From the NCBI GenBank assembly GCA_024683255.1, contig JAIKYL010000107.1, positions 1 through 22,706 of the forward strand: DNA of 22,706 nucleotides, written 5' to 3'. Positions 15,131 to 21,927 of this stretch are shown in pieces (positions within the stretch are counted from its first letter, which is position 1; each line of letters begins with the position of its first letter). A model generated the notes under the pieces. The model had not been told where the DNA came from. It did not search any database and saw only the letters and a program-made list of their open reading frames with translations. The translations under genes were made by a program, and so were the position numbers. Source of the stretch: Bacteroidales bacterium (GTDB lineage: Bacteria; Bacteroidota; Bacteroidia; Bacteroidales; UBA932).

Positions 15131-16042
15131 TTATATCAATCGGATAAAGGCTACGCCCACCAGGGCCAAGCCCAGCAGCGTGTAAAATACTACCCTCAGC
15201 GCCATAATGAGCAGCTCGGTTTTAACCGTGAGCCAGAAGGCCTGCTTGTTGCCAATTCCCAGCAGCTGCTGATAATCCACAAACAGCAGGATACACATTA
15301 GCAGCGTACTCAGATTGGCAGATTGTCCCCAGGTGAGCAGCAGCGCCAGGAACATAAAGATACAGTACTGGCAAAGGACATAGGCCGATGCCGCCGCTGC
15401 GCCGGACACACTGATGCCCCGCTTCTTAAGGAGGATGGCCATGGCAAACCACAGGAAGAGGAAACTCTCCAGGAAGAGGGGAATGCCCTTGCTCCGGAGC
15501 TCTCCTTCAAAGGCCGCCAGAGACTGTTTCCAGGGGGTATCGGCCTCTTCCGGATATTTGTCCAGACGGGTGAGGATAATGGCGTCCGTGGCGGTCTTTA
15601 CAATGGTGCTCAATGCCATGGCTGCCTTTTTGTTCTCCACACTGTCCGTTTGAACGGTAACCTCCCGGAAACCCCGCAGCATTTCATCGCCGAAGGTGGA
15701 TTCGCTACCGGGCTTCACTATGGCCAGCAGGAGCGTAAATACAGAGTAAAACACCAGCAGGGCGGTGAGTGGGGCCAGATAACGCTCGTGGGCTCCTTTA
15801 AGGATATAGTCCCGCATCATAAAGCCGGGACGGAGCAGCAGATGGGAGAAGGTGCGCTTGCTGTCATCGTTCAGGAAGGGGATGATGGCTTCCCGGGCGC
15901 CCATGTACACGCCTTCGTCATTATCCTTCTTTTTCTTCCGCTCTTTCCGGGGTTTGGCCGGTTTCTTCCAGGGAATATATCCCAGTTCTGAATAGATGGA
16001 AAAGAGCCGGAGCCGGGGTTTAAGTTTTTCGGGTATTTTCAT
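15131..16042 (-). CDS. DUF3667-like membrane protein
   Basis: A 303-residue protein from the ATG at 16042; an upstream TTG at 16066 lies inside the promoter's -7 box and is rejected. After a basic N-terminus (KKPAKPRKERKKKKD) comes the DUF3667-type segment RTFSHLLLRPGFMMRDYILKGAHERYLAPLTALLVFYS at about residues 68-105, leading into the first membrane helix. A soluble, probably extracytoplasmic domain (about 112-195) is followed by four more hydrophobic segments. The N-terminal zinc-ribbon cysteines of many DUF3667 proteins are missing. Function is unknown. It is the first gene of an operon with the BASS transporter. Confidence 0.7.
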   Translation of the reverse strand: MKIPEKLKPRLRLFSIYSELGYIPWKKPAKPRKERKKKKDNDEGVYMGAREAIIPFLNDDSKRTFSHLLLRPGFMMRDYILKGAHERYLAPLTALLVFYSVFTLLLAIVKPGSESTFGDEMLRGFREVTVQTDSVENKKAAMALSTIVKTATDAIILTRLDKYPEEADTPWKQSLAAFEGELRSKGIPLFLESFLFLWFAMAILLKKRGISVSGAAAASAYVLCQYCIFMFLALLLTWGQSANLSTLLMCILLFVDYQQLLGIGNKQAFWLTVKTELLIMALRVVFYTLLGLALVGVAFIRLI

Positions 16043-16063
16043 CTCTGCCGCTTTTTCGCAGGT

Positions 16064-16071
16064 CAAAGATA
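16064..16071 (-). promoter_or_regulatory. -7 box of the DUF3667-like gene
   Basis: Plus-strand CAAAGATA reads TATCTTTG on the minus strand, an exact TAnnTTTG, 21 bases upstream of the ATG at 16042. It is the mirror image of the plus-strand box at 16085-16092. Confidence 0.55.
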
Positions 16072-16084
16072 GGAATAATTTGCT

Positions 16085-16092
16085 TATCTTTG
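16085..16092 (+). promoter_or_regulatory. -7 box of the phosphotransferase gene
   Basis: TATCTTTG, an exact TAnnTTTG, 27 bases upstream of the ATG at 16120. It forms an 8-bp inverted repeat with 16064-16071, separated by 13 bases, so the two divergent promoters overlap and probably compete. Confidence 0.55.
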
Positions 16093-16119
16093 CTTCTGGA
16101 ACCCATAATACTGCGCAAG

Positions 16120-16950
16120 ATGAACGCCATTCCCATTTCCCTCAATGACTATGTGCTTTCCGGCGGCGGCGCCAACGGAGAGAGCTATGACCACAAGTCG
16201 GATACCAATATCATGCTCAAGCTCTATTTCCCGGGCAAGATCAAGCAGCCGCTGGATGAGATGATGCTGGCCCGCAAGGTCTACGACATGGGCATTTCCA
16301 CGCCGGAGCCGGGGGACTATGTGGTCACGGAGGACGGCCGATACGGCATCCGCTTCCGCCGCATCCCGGGCAAGGTGTCGTATTCCCGCGCCACGGGGGA
16401 CCATCCGGAAAAGGTGGCGCAGTACGCGGCCGAGTTCGCCCAGATGTGCCTGCAGCTTCATTCCACGCACGTGGACACCACCCATTTCCAGAATGTGAAG
16501 GATCGCTATTATTCTCTCCTTGCAGAAAATCCCTTCTTCACATCGGCCGAAAAGGACAAGCTCACAAAGTTCATTGCCGATGTACCAGATGAGGACACCG
16601 CGGTCCACGGGGATCTCCAATACAGCAACGCCATCTTTGTGGGGAACAAGCGTTATTTCATTGACCTTGGGGACTTCTGCTGGGGCAACCATCTGTTCGA
16701 TGTGGGCATGGTATACCTCTGCTGCTACCTAAGTGATGACAACTTTATCCGGGAAACCTTCCACATGCCCAAAACCGTCGCCATGCAGTTCTGGGACCAC
16801 TTTGCCCCGGTGTATTTTGGAGAGGGGATTCCTCTGAAGGAGATTGAGGAACTCATCCGCCCCTATGCCGGTCTCAAGACCCTCATCGTGGAACGCGACA
16901 CCAAGCGACCCATGCCCGAGTTCCGCGAAGCGCTTTCGACGGTGCTATAA
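16120..16950 (+). CDS. Aminoglycoside phosphotransferase-like kinase, TIGR02172 family
   Basis: A 276-residue small-molecule kinase of the APH/choline-kinase fold. It has a shortened N-lobe with SGGGANGESY at 14-23 and a candidate ATP lysine K34 (MLKLYFPGK). The catalytic loop HGDLQYSN is at 163-170 (H163, D165, N170), and the metal-binding aspartates are in IDLGD (D182, D185). The order and spacing fit the TIGR02172 family, whose true substrates are not known; aminoglycoside resistance should not be assumed. The ATG at 16120 is preferred over an upstream TTG at 16090 that lies in the -7 box. The gene is monocistronic, and a large palindromic element begins 4 bases after its stop. Confidence 0.87.
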   Translation: MNAIPISLNDYVLSGGGANGESYDHKSDTNIMLKLYFPGKIKQPLDEMMLARKVYDMGISTPEPGDYVVTEDGRYGIRFRRIPGKVSYSRATGDHPEKVAQYAAEFAQMCLQLHSTHVDTTHFQNVKDRYYSLLAENPFFTSAEKDKLTKFIADVPDEDTAVHGDLQYSNAIFVGNKRYFIDLGDFCWGNHLFDVGMVYLCCYLSDDNFIRETFHMPKTVAMQFWDHFAPVYFGEGIPLKEIEELIRPYAGLKTLIVERDTKRPMPEFREALSTVL

Positions 16951-16954
16951 TGCC

Positions 16955-17163
16955 CGGCGGGGGCAGTGCTCACGCTCCGTGAGGATTTCCGGACGGGCGC
17001 TTTTCGGCTGGAGGGGCTTTGACGGCGAACTCCTCCTTATACGGCCCTTCGGCCCGTAACGTTCGTCAAACAGACGCCGTCATCCGCTTCGCGGCACAGC
17101 CCCACCATCCGGCGCCCAATTGTCCGGAATCCTAAACTACGCTTAGACCAGCTGCCCCCGCCG
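16955..17163. repeat. 209-base nested imperfect palindrome
   Basis: The ends are a perfect 12-bp inverted repeat: CGGCGGGGGCAG (16955-16966) and CTGCCCCCGCCG (17152-17163). Inside, 16983-16994 pairs with 17122-17132 (11 bp, one bulge), 16995-17000 with 17112-17117 (6 bp), 17005-17018 with 17098-17111 (12 bp, two mismatches), and 17020-17027 with 17075-17082 (8 bp). Each outer flank adds a mini-hairpin (CTCACG/CGTGAG at 16969-16983). It could be a MITE-like repeat or a structured RNA at the 3' end of the kinase mRNA. No reading frame of note. Confidence 0.7.
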
Positions 17164-17178
17164 AACAATTCTTTCGTC

Positions 17179-17200
17179 ATGCCCGACTCCGATCGGGCAT
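17179..17200. repeat. REP-like palindrome, copy 1
   Basis: ATGCCCGA, 6-base loop, TCGGGCAT: an 8-bp stem preceded by TCGTC. It shares the TCGTCATGCCCG core with copy 2, which begins 47 bases later. Confidence 0.7.
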
Positions 17201-17225
17201 CTCCTATTCCTGGCCTGTTCTCGTC

Positions 17226-17246
17226 ATGCCCGGCTTGACCGGGCAT
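17226..17246. repeat. REP-like palindrome, copy 2
   Basis: ATGCCCGG, loop CTTGA, CCGGGCAT: an 8-bp stem preceded by TCGTC and followed by CTCT. Same layout as copy 1 with a different loop and a compensated stem base pair (A-T replaced by G-C), as expected of a repeat kept as a palindrome. Confidence 0.75.
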
Positions 17247-17298
17247 CTCTGTTAATATCCTTGTTGAAAACTTTTGACGGTTTTTTGACAGAATCGCT

Positions 17299-17330
17299 CT
17301 TGCTATTAAAGGGTGGTTTTCTTAAATTTG
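17299..17330 (+). promoter_or_regulatory. Promoter of the small-protein/fimbrillin operon
   Basis: CTTG at 17299-17302, a 20-base spacer and TAAATTTG at 17323-17330. The first start codon is at 17475, giving a leader of about 138 nt that holds the hairpins described separately. Confidence 0.6.
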
Positions 17331-17379
17331 TAGCTGTTAACCACAGGCTATGCTATTAAGCCTATTATTTTTTGTGCCC

Positions 17380-17407
17380 CTTTATACCCTTAGTATAAAG
17401 CTAAGGG
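17380..17407 (+). promoter_or_regulatory. Interleaved double hairpin (ABA'B') in the fimbrillin leader
   Basis: Four abutting 7-mers: A CTTTATA (17380-17386), B CCCTTAG (17387-17393), A' TATAAAG (17394-17400), B' CTAAGGG (17401-17407). A pairs with A' and B with B', both perfectly, with B serving as loop of the first hairpin and A' as loop of the second. The two hairpins exclude each other unless a tight pseudoknot forms. The role is inferred: an RNA switch, attenuator or protein-binding site. Confidence 0.5.
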
Positions 17408-17474
17408 AGTATTTCCGCACGCGCTATTTTAGATTTATTGCATTGAATATTAAATCCTTAAATACATTATGCTT

Positions 17475-17612
17475 ATGACCAAAAAAGAACTTTACACTTC
17501 ACCCGAAGTGGACGTCTTCACAGTACAAACTGAAGGCGTAATTTGCCAGAGTACTGGTGACATGTCAATTCCTGATTGGCAGAACGGTAATGATTTCCCT
17601 AGTGTTTTTTAA
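17475..17612 (+). CDS. Small Bacteroidales peptide upstream of fimbrillin lipoprotein
   Basis: A 45-residue protein starting MTKKELYTSPEVDVFTVQTE; an in-frame ATG at 17469 would add two residues. It has the pattern of short Bacteroidales proteins that begin with K-K-x-Y-x-x-P-x-V and continue to EGVICQSTG, then IPDWQNGNDF with a DW-rich acidic tail. No signal peptide or membrane segment; one cysteine (C24). Such peptides often precede surface-protein genes, but their role is not known to me. Thirteen bases separate its stop from the lipoprotein ATG, with a strong ribosome-binding site in between, so the two are co-transcribed. Initiation here shows no Shine-Dalgarno site. Confidence 0.7.
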   Translation: MTKKELYTSPEVDVFTVQTEGVICQSTGDMSIPDWQNGNDFPSVF

Positions 17613-17617
17613 AGGAG
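17611..17617 (+). promoter_or_regulatory. Shine-Dalgarno site of the lipoprotein gene
   Basis: AAAGGAG ends 8 bases before the ATG at 17626 and overlaps the stop codon of the small peptide gene. It fixes the start at 17626 rather than any upstream in-frame codon. Confidence 0.7.
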
Positions 17618-17625
17618 ACACAACT

Positions 17626-20046
17626 ATGAAAAATAATCTTTTCATTCTGGGCACCATCGCAGTAACTGCCGCTGCTCTTGTCTCCTGTAACAAAGAACAG
17701 GGAGATATCAAAGTTGACGATCCTCAAGGCGTTCCTTTTGAGGTTGTCGCTGGTACCGTAGAAACCAAGACTGTTAATGATGGTGTTCACACCACTTGGG
17801 CTGCTACTGATCACATTAACCTTTTCCATGCTGTTCACGGGGAAGCCACCTACAATCATGATGGTGATTTTACAGCAAAGGAAGCAGGTGCTGCCGTAGG
17901 TTTCACAGGTACGCTAAAAGCCGGCTCCGAACCCACAAGCGGTAACACTTATGACTGGTTTGCCTTGTATCCGTATGATAGCGGTTATACTGCTCCAGAT
18001 GGTTCTAAGTTTGTTACAATTACTAGCTCCATGTATCAGACGGGCTATAACAGCACTGCCCATCTTGCCGGAAACAGAAGTAAGCTTGCTGGTAAGGTAG
18101 AGGATGTGGCTTTTGATGCCACCCCTTCTATAACTATGTACAATCTATCTTCGGTTATTAAACTGAATGTTAAGAATGCTCTTGCTTCTAATTCTATTTT
18201 TATTAAGAGCATTAAGATCACAGCACCTAACAAGATTACCGGCAAGTTTAATTTGGATATTACTGGAGCTACACCAGCCTTAAGCGAAATTGCTGAGGAA
18301 GGAAGCACTTCTATCACTTTGACGGTTAATTCACCCGCTGAACTTTCCGCCGATGGAACGGCTTCGTTCTATCTTCCCATTAAGCCTTTCACTGCCGCTG
18401 CTGGAAGCACATTTACGGTTGTTGTTACTACCAATAGAGGAACAGACACTATTGTATCTTCCGCCCTCGCCGCCGATTTCACTTTCCAGGCTGGTAAGAT
18501 TCATAATATGAGCGTCAATTACGATGTCGATACACCAGCCAGCATTCCGTTCTCCATTACTGGTGCAAGTGGTAAAGCTGGATATGAAGGCGTGAATGGT
18601 CTCCAAGTGAATGGAGTAACCAGCAAAGACTATGCTGCGGAAAATTCACCTTATCTTGCTAAATGGGATACTGATGGCGCCACTCTTGACCTTTATTTCA
18701 ATGCTCGTGCGGGTGTTGTATCCTTTGGCGTGAAGAAGATTGGTGGTGCAGGCGATTCTTCTATTAAAGTTAGTAGTAGCGCAAATGGCATCGATTATAG
18801 TGATGTAGAAACATTCAGTATTACGGGTGCACAAAACGCAATTGTCAACTGTGCGACAACGAATGAAGTTCCTTCAACCCACCGCTTTATCAGATTAACG
18901 TTCACTAAGGGTGCGAATATTGGTTTTGGCCCGTTCAGCGTAGCTGCTTATGGCGTACCTACCATTACTGCTGACGATATTAATGATATCCCCGCAGTTG
19001 GTGTGACCGATGCGACAACAACCTATGCAATTGCCAACTTCGCAGGTGAAGACGATGTGACCGTAACTCCTGATGGCACTTATGTGACAGCTGCTTCTGT
19101 GAACCACAGCACTAAGACCATCACTTACACGGTAGATCCCAACTACACGTATTCCGCAAAAGTGGGTACAATCACGATCAATTCCGCAGGAAACAGTTGC
19201 AGCAAGGTAATCAATGTTAACCAGTTAAGGTCCGATCTTTATTTGAACGACGGCACTTCTAATATCACCATTGTTCTCCCGAAGAATGAAACTTCTACCA
19301 CCGTCACTGTTAAGACTAAGGAGTTCGGTTGGGGTGCAACTGTAAATCCGGCAGCTGAAAAGAATCTGTCGGCCACTCCTCTATCCGGTGCTGCAAGTGC
19401 ATCTAATCAGACGATTACCATTTCTTCAACGACTGCGGCTGGAGATGACGAGCAGACGCTTGGTACTATTGTGATCTATCGAAATGGTAATACTAGCGAC
19501 CCCCAGAAGCGTACAATAACAGTGAAGAAGGCCTCTTTGGCAACAGTGCTTTATTCTTGTGGATTTGAGTCAGCAGACGGCTTTTCGTCTAGCTCGACAT
19601 ATAACAGCACTTTAACTCAGGGCCCCGATGGAGGTAAATGGAAAACGTATTATGGAACGGTCTCAAATCAATCAGTGATTTCAGGTAGCTATTCATTAGC
19701 TATGCGCCGTTATAGCTCTGATGAAAACTGTGGCTATACTGAGATGCAGTTTGATGTTTCTGGTGCTCCTACTAAGGTGCAGTTCAATGCGAAGGCTGCT
19801 ACATCAAATAGTGCGAGTTTACTATTGACTGTTGAATACTCTACCGATTCTGGTACAAGTTGGACAACCGTAACGGGTTTTAGCGCGAAGGCGTTGACCT
19901 CTTCTGCAGCATCATATAGCTTTAATGTGACCGGTGCTCCTGCAAAATACCGTCTGCGTTTCTCTATCGATGCTACATCAACGAAGCCTTCTTCAAAGAA
20001 TGCTCAAATGACAATTGATGATATAAAGATTCTCAAAGAAGAATAA
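17626..20046 (+). CDS. Fimbrillin-like multidomain surface lipoprotein
   Basis: An 806-residue lipoprotein. The signal peptide MKNNLFILGTIAVTAAALVSC ends in a lipobox with C21, and the following NKEQGD is charged, as in Bacteroidetes surface-exported lipoproteins. Residues about 35-310 resemble the fimbrillin (Mfa/FimA-like) fold: ETKTVNDGVHTTWAATDHINLF, WFALYPYD, and a late FQAGKIHNMSVNY strand. A second unit (about 310-450) looks like a discoidin-type or similar beta-sandwich. Two BACON-like beta repeats follow (about 455-655), ending in VNQ and TVKK. The C-terminus (about 660-806) is a jelly-roll-like module starting LYSCGFESADGF and ending AQMTIDDIKILKEE. Likely surface adhesion or a large tip or anchor component. 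Markedly AT-richer than its neighbours, which hints at transfer. Confidence 0.8.
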   Translation: MKNNLFILGTIAVTAAALVSCNKEQGDIKVDDPQGVPFEVVAGTVETKTVNDGVHTTWAATDHINLFHAVHGEATYNHDGDFTAKEAGAAVGFTGTLKAGSEPTSGNTYDWFALYPYDSGYTAPDGSKFVTITSSMYQTGYNSTAHLAGNRSKLAGKVEDVAFDATPSITMYNLSSVIKLNVKNALASNSIFIKSIKITAPNKITGKFNLDITGATPALSEIAEEGSTSITLTVNSPAELSADGTASFYLPIKPFTAAAGSTFTVVVTTNRGTDTIVSSALAADFTFQAGKIHNMSVNYDVDTPASIPFSITGASGKAGYEGVNGLQVNGVTSKDYAAENSPYLAKWDTDGATLDLYFNARAGVVSFGVKKIGGAGDSSIKVSSSANGIDYSDVETFSITGAQNAIVNCATTNEVPSTHRFIRLTFTKGANIGFGPFSVAAYGVPTITADDINDIPAVGVTDATTTYAIANFAGEDDVTVTPDGTYVTAASVNHSTKTITYTVDPNYTYSAKVGTITINSAGNSCSKVINVNQLRSDLYLNDGTSNITIVLPKNETSTTVTVKTKEFGWGATVNPAAEKNLSATPLSGAASASNQTITISSTTAAGDDEQTLGTIVIYRNGNTSDPQKRTITVKKASLATVLYSCGFESADGFSSSSTYNSTLTQGPDGGKWKTYYGTVSNQSVISGSYSLAMRRYSSDENCGYTEMQFDVSGAPTKVQFNAKAATSNSASLLLTVEYSTDSGTSWTTVTGFSAKALTSSAASYSFNVTGAPAKYRLRFSIDATSTKPSSKNAQMTIDDIKILKEE

Positions 20047-20062
20047 CTCTTGAACTTGCATT

Positions 20063-20106
20063 ATGCGGCAATCTCATTTGTATAGTGGGATTGCCGCATT
20101 TGTTAT
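20063..20106 (+). terminator. Terminator of the fimbrillin-like gene
   Basis: A 14-bp stem with one G-U pair (20063-20076 with 20086-20099; ATGCGGCAATCTCA against TGGGATTGCCGCAT) and a 9-base loop, starting 16 bases after the stop. It is followed by a short T-rich tail (TTGTTAT). Confidence 0.7.
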
Positions 20107-20172
20107 AAGACCAATTATGGCTGGGGAAGACATAATTACAGTCTTTATCTATCGTATTTCTGTAAATAAAAC

Positions 20173-20192
20173 GTAAGCATGCGGGGAAGTAC
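20173..20192. repeat. Candidate IS66 terminal inverted repeat
   Basis: Starts with GTAAGC followed by a G-run. Its partner would be upstream of tnpA outside the window, so the call rests on family resemblance only. Confidence 0.45.
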
Positions 20193-20208
20193 ATCCGCTG
20201 ACAAAGTG

Positions 20209-20247
20209 AGAGTCCAACCGACATAAGTTTGATGTCAGTTGGACTCT
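20209..20247. other. Subterminal hairpin of the IS66 element
   Basis: 20209-20224 pairs with 20232-20247 (15 of 16 bases, one C-A mismatch) around a 7-base loop, 19 bases before the tnpC stop on the plus map. Weak T content follows on the plus side (TCTTCTTGT). It could block read-through into or out of the element. Confidence 0.55.
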
Positions 20248-20265
20248 TCTTGTAGTGGTTGGATG

Positions 20266-21837
20266 TTACTGAACCGCGGCTGCCCAGTTTCCCGGCAGAA
20301 GATCCGAGAAGTCTTTTTGGCCCTGTTCGTACTGTGGGATGCGGCGAAGGACATCCTCGAGCCAGGCCCGTTCGTCCACGCCGTGAGCCTTGCAGGTGGC
20401 AAGCAAGGAGTACACCACGGCAGCTCTCTGGGCTGCCTCATCATCGCCGCAGAACAGGTAGTTCTTGCGGCCGACGGCCAGGGGCCTGATGCTGTTCTCT
20501 ACCATGTTATCGTCTATCTTGTATCTGCCGTCGGTAACGTAGAGACTGAGTTTCTTAAGGATTCTGTAGGTATATGATATGGCTTCCTCCATCAGCGACT
20601 TAGGAGGACACTTGAGCAGATTTACCTCCATCCAGGTCTCGAACTTTTTGAGTTCAGGATAGGCCTTTTCCTGCCGCATGGATTTCCGGCGTTCATAGTT
20701 CGGCTTCTTGTCGGCCTCATCCAGGGCATCAGCTTCACGCTCAACTTCATACAGCTTTCCGATATAGAAGAGAGCTTCGTTCGCCAGCTTCTCATTTTCC
20801 TTCCTAGCCTCGAAGAACTTGCGTCTGGCATGCGCCCAGCAGCCCAGAAGGAGTTTCCCCTCCATCCCCTCAAAGTGCTCGTACACGATGTAACCGTCGC
20901 TCTGGATAGCCCCTTTGAAGTCTTTCAGCAGCCCCATGGCCACGCGGGTGCTCCGGGAACCGTGCTCATAGAAGAAGAAACGGTCCTCCGACATCACGTC
21001 TACAACACTCCATACATATCCCTTCACGGCACGGTGCGCCTCGCTGTCAATTACCGGCAACGTGCTTTCGTCCACCTGCACATAGTCACATGCCAGGACA
21101 TGCGTCCTCAGTAGATTGTAGATAGGCTTGAGTTTCCCAACCACCGCCTTGAACCAGTCGTTGATGGTGGAGGGACTGAGGCTGACTCCCAACTCCTTGT
21201 AACTCTCTATCACCCTGTAGAACGGCAGGTGGTAATGATACTTGCTGATAATGATGTCCGCCAGTAGAGAGGCGTCGGCCATGCATTTGTGGAGCGGCGC
21301 GGGAGGCAGAGTTGCAATCTCGAAGGTTTTCCGGTCCGGATTCTCCATCTGGAGCTTGCTCTTGAGAACGAACTTGTGTCGGATGATCCGGCGGATGTAC
21401 ATCTTACGGGGTACAAGGACCAGGCTGTCCGTTACCTCCGGAGCCATCTCGGTATAGTCATCCGCATTGTCTAGATCAGGATAAAGATGCTCCTCCTTCA
21501 CTTCCAGGCGGCTGGTATCAAAGGGCTTGCGTACCTTACGGTCGTGAGCTTCTACACGGATAAGTTTGTCCTGCTCGGCAACCGACTTCACGGCTTCTTT
21601 ATCCAAGCGAGCCTGTTCGTCCGGGTCCATCTCCTGAACGAAAAGGCTGCCGGTAAGTTCCTCCGGCTTTTCCGGAAGACGCACCCGCTCGGTCTTCTGG
21701 CCGAAGAGCATCTGGGCGTATTTGGCAAGTGTTTGCTGGGCGCGAAGAAGACGATCCTGAAGCCCGGAGTTTTCTTCTCTGAGCTTGGCGTTTTCGGCTT
21801 CCAGGGCCTGCATCTTTTTCTGTTCTTCGGCGGTCAT
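20266..21837 (-). CDS. tnpC: IS66 family transposase TnpC
   Basis: A 523-residue transposase of full family length. Residues about 5-50 form a leucine-zipper-like coiled coil (MQALEAENAKLREENSGLQD). The DDE catalytic residues are D256 (VQVDEST), D314 (QSDGY) and E447 (ENSIRPLAVGRKNYLF), and the C-terminal domain (SLLATCKAHGVDERAWLEDVL) is the IS66_C type. The CxxC zinc-finger region common in proteobacterial IS66 transposases is not visible at about 130-170, which I take to be a lineage feature, not damage. It lies 90 bases after tnpB, separated by a terminator-like hairpin and a possible own promoter. Intact, so potentially active. Confidence 0.95.
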   Translation of the reverse strand: MTAEEQKKMQALEAENAKLREENSGLQDRLLRAQQTLAKYAQMLFGQKTERVRLPEKPEELTGSLFVQEMDPDEQARLDKEAVKSVAEQDKLIRVEAHDRKVRKPFDTSRLEVKEEHLYPDLDNADDYTEMAPEVTDSLVLVPRKMYIRRIIRHKFVLKSKLQMENPDRKTFEIATLPPAPLHKCMADASLLADIIISKYHYHLPFYRVIESYKELGVSLSPSTINDWFKAVVGKLKPIYNLLRTHVLACDYVQVDESTLPVIDSEAHRAVKGYVWSVVDVMSEDRFFFYEHGSRSTRVAMGLLKDFKGAIQSDGYIVYEHFEGMEGKLLLGCWAHARRKFFEARKENEKLANEALFYIGKLYEVEREADALDEADKKPNYERRKSMRQEKAYPELKKFETWMEVNLLKCPPKSLMEEAISYTYRILKKLSLYVTDGRYKIDDNMVENSIRPLAVGRKNYLFCGDDEAAQRAAVVYSLLATCKAHGVDERAWLEDVLRRIPQYEQGQKDFSDLLPGNWAAAVQ

Positions 21838-21858
21838 TTTACCCGTTCTTTCTGTATG

Positions 21859-21889
21859 TAAAGTTACGAAAAAACGGCCACATATGCAA
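21859..21889 (-). promoter_or_regulatory. Possible internal promoter of tnpC
   Basis: On the minus strand TTG (plus 21887-21889), a 20-base spacer and TAACTTTA (plus TAAAGTTA at 21859-21866), one base off TAnnTTTG. It lies just upstream of the tnpC ATG at 21837 and overlaps the hairpin at 21870-21905. Confidence 0.4.
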
Positions 21890-21905
21890 GTCTGAGGCCG
21901 TTTTT
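21870..21905. terminator. Bidirectional terminator-like hairpin between tnpB and tnpC
   Basis: AAAAACGGCC (21870-21879) pairs with GGCCGTTTTT (21896-21905) around a 16-base loop. On the minus strand the stem runs into six T; on the plus strand into TTTTTCTTC. It stands between two genes usually transcribed together. Confidence 0.6.
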
Positions 21906-21927
21906 CTTCAATTTATTTTGCTGATTT

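Noticed and set aside
16120..16950. An antibiotic-resistance aminoglycoside kinase
   Set aside because: The catalytic motifs are general to the fold and the match is to the uncharacterised TIGR02172 group; resistance is not supported.
17037..17246. A 69-codon minus-strand open frame across the palindrome region
   Set aside because: Its sequence is a translation of the REP-like and palindromic repeats (PGQAGHDE..., SESGMTKE...), a known kind of false gene; no promoter or start signal supports it.
17174..17248. A short CRISPR array
   Set aside because: Only two palindromic units, differing loops, no cas genes in the window.
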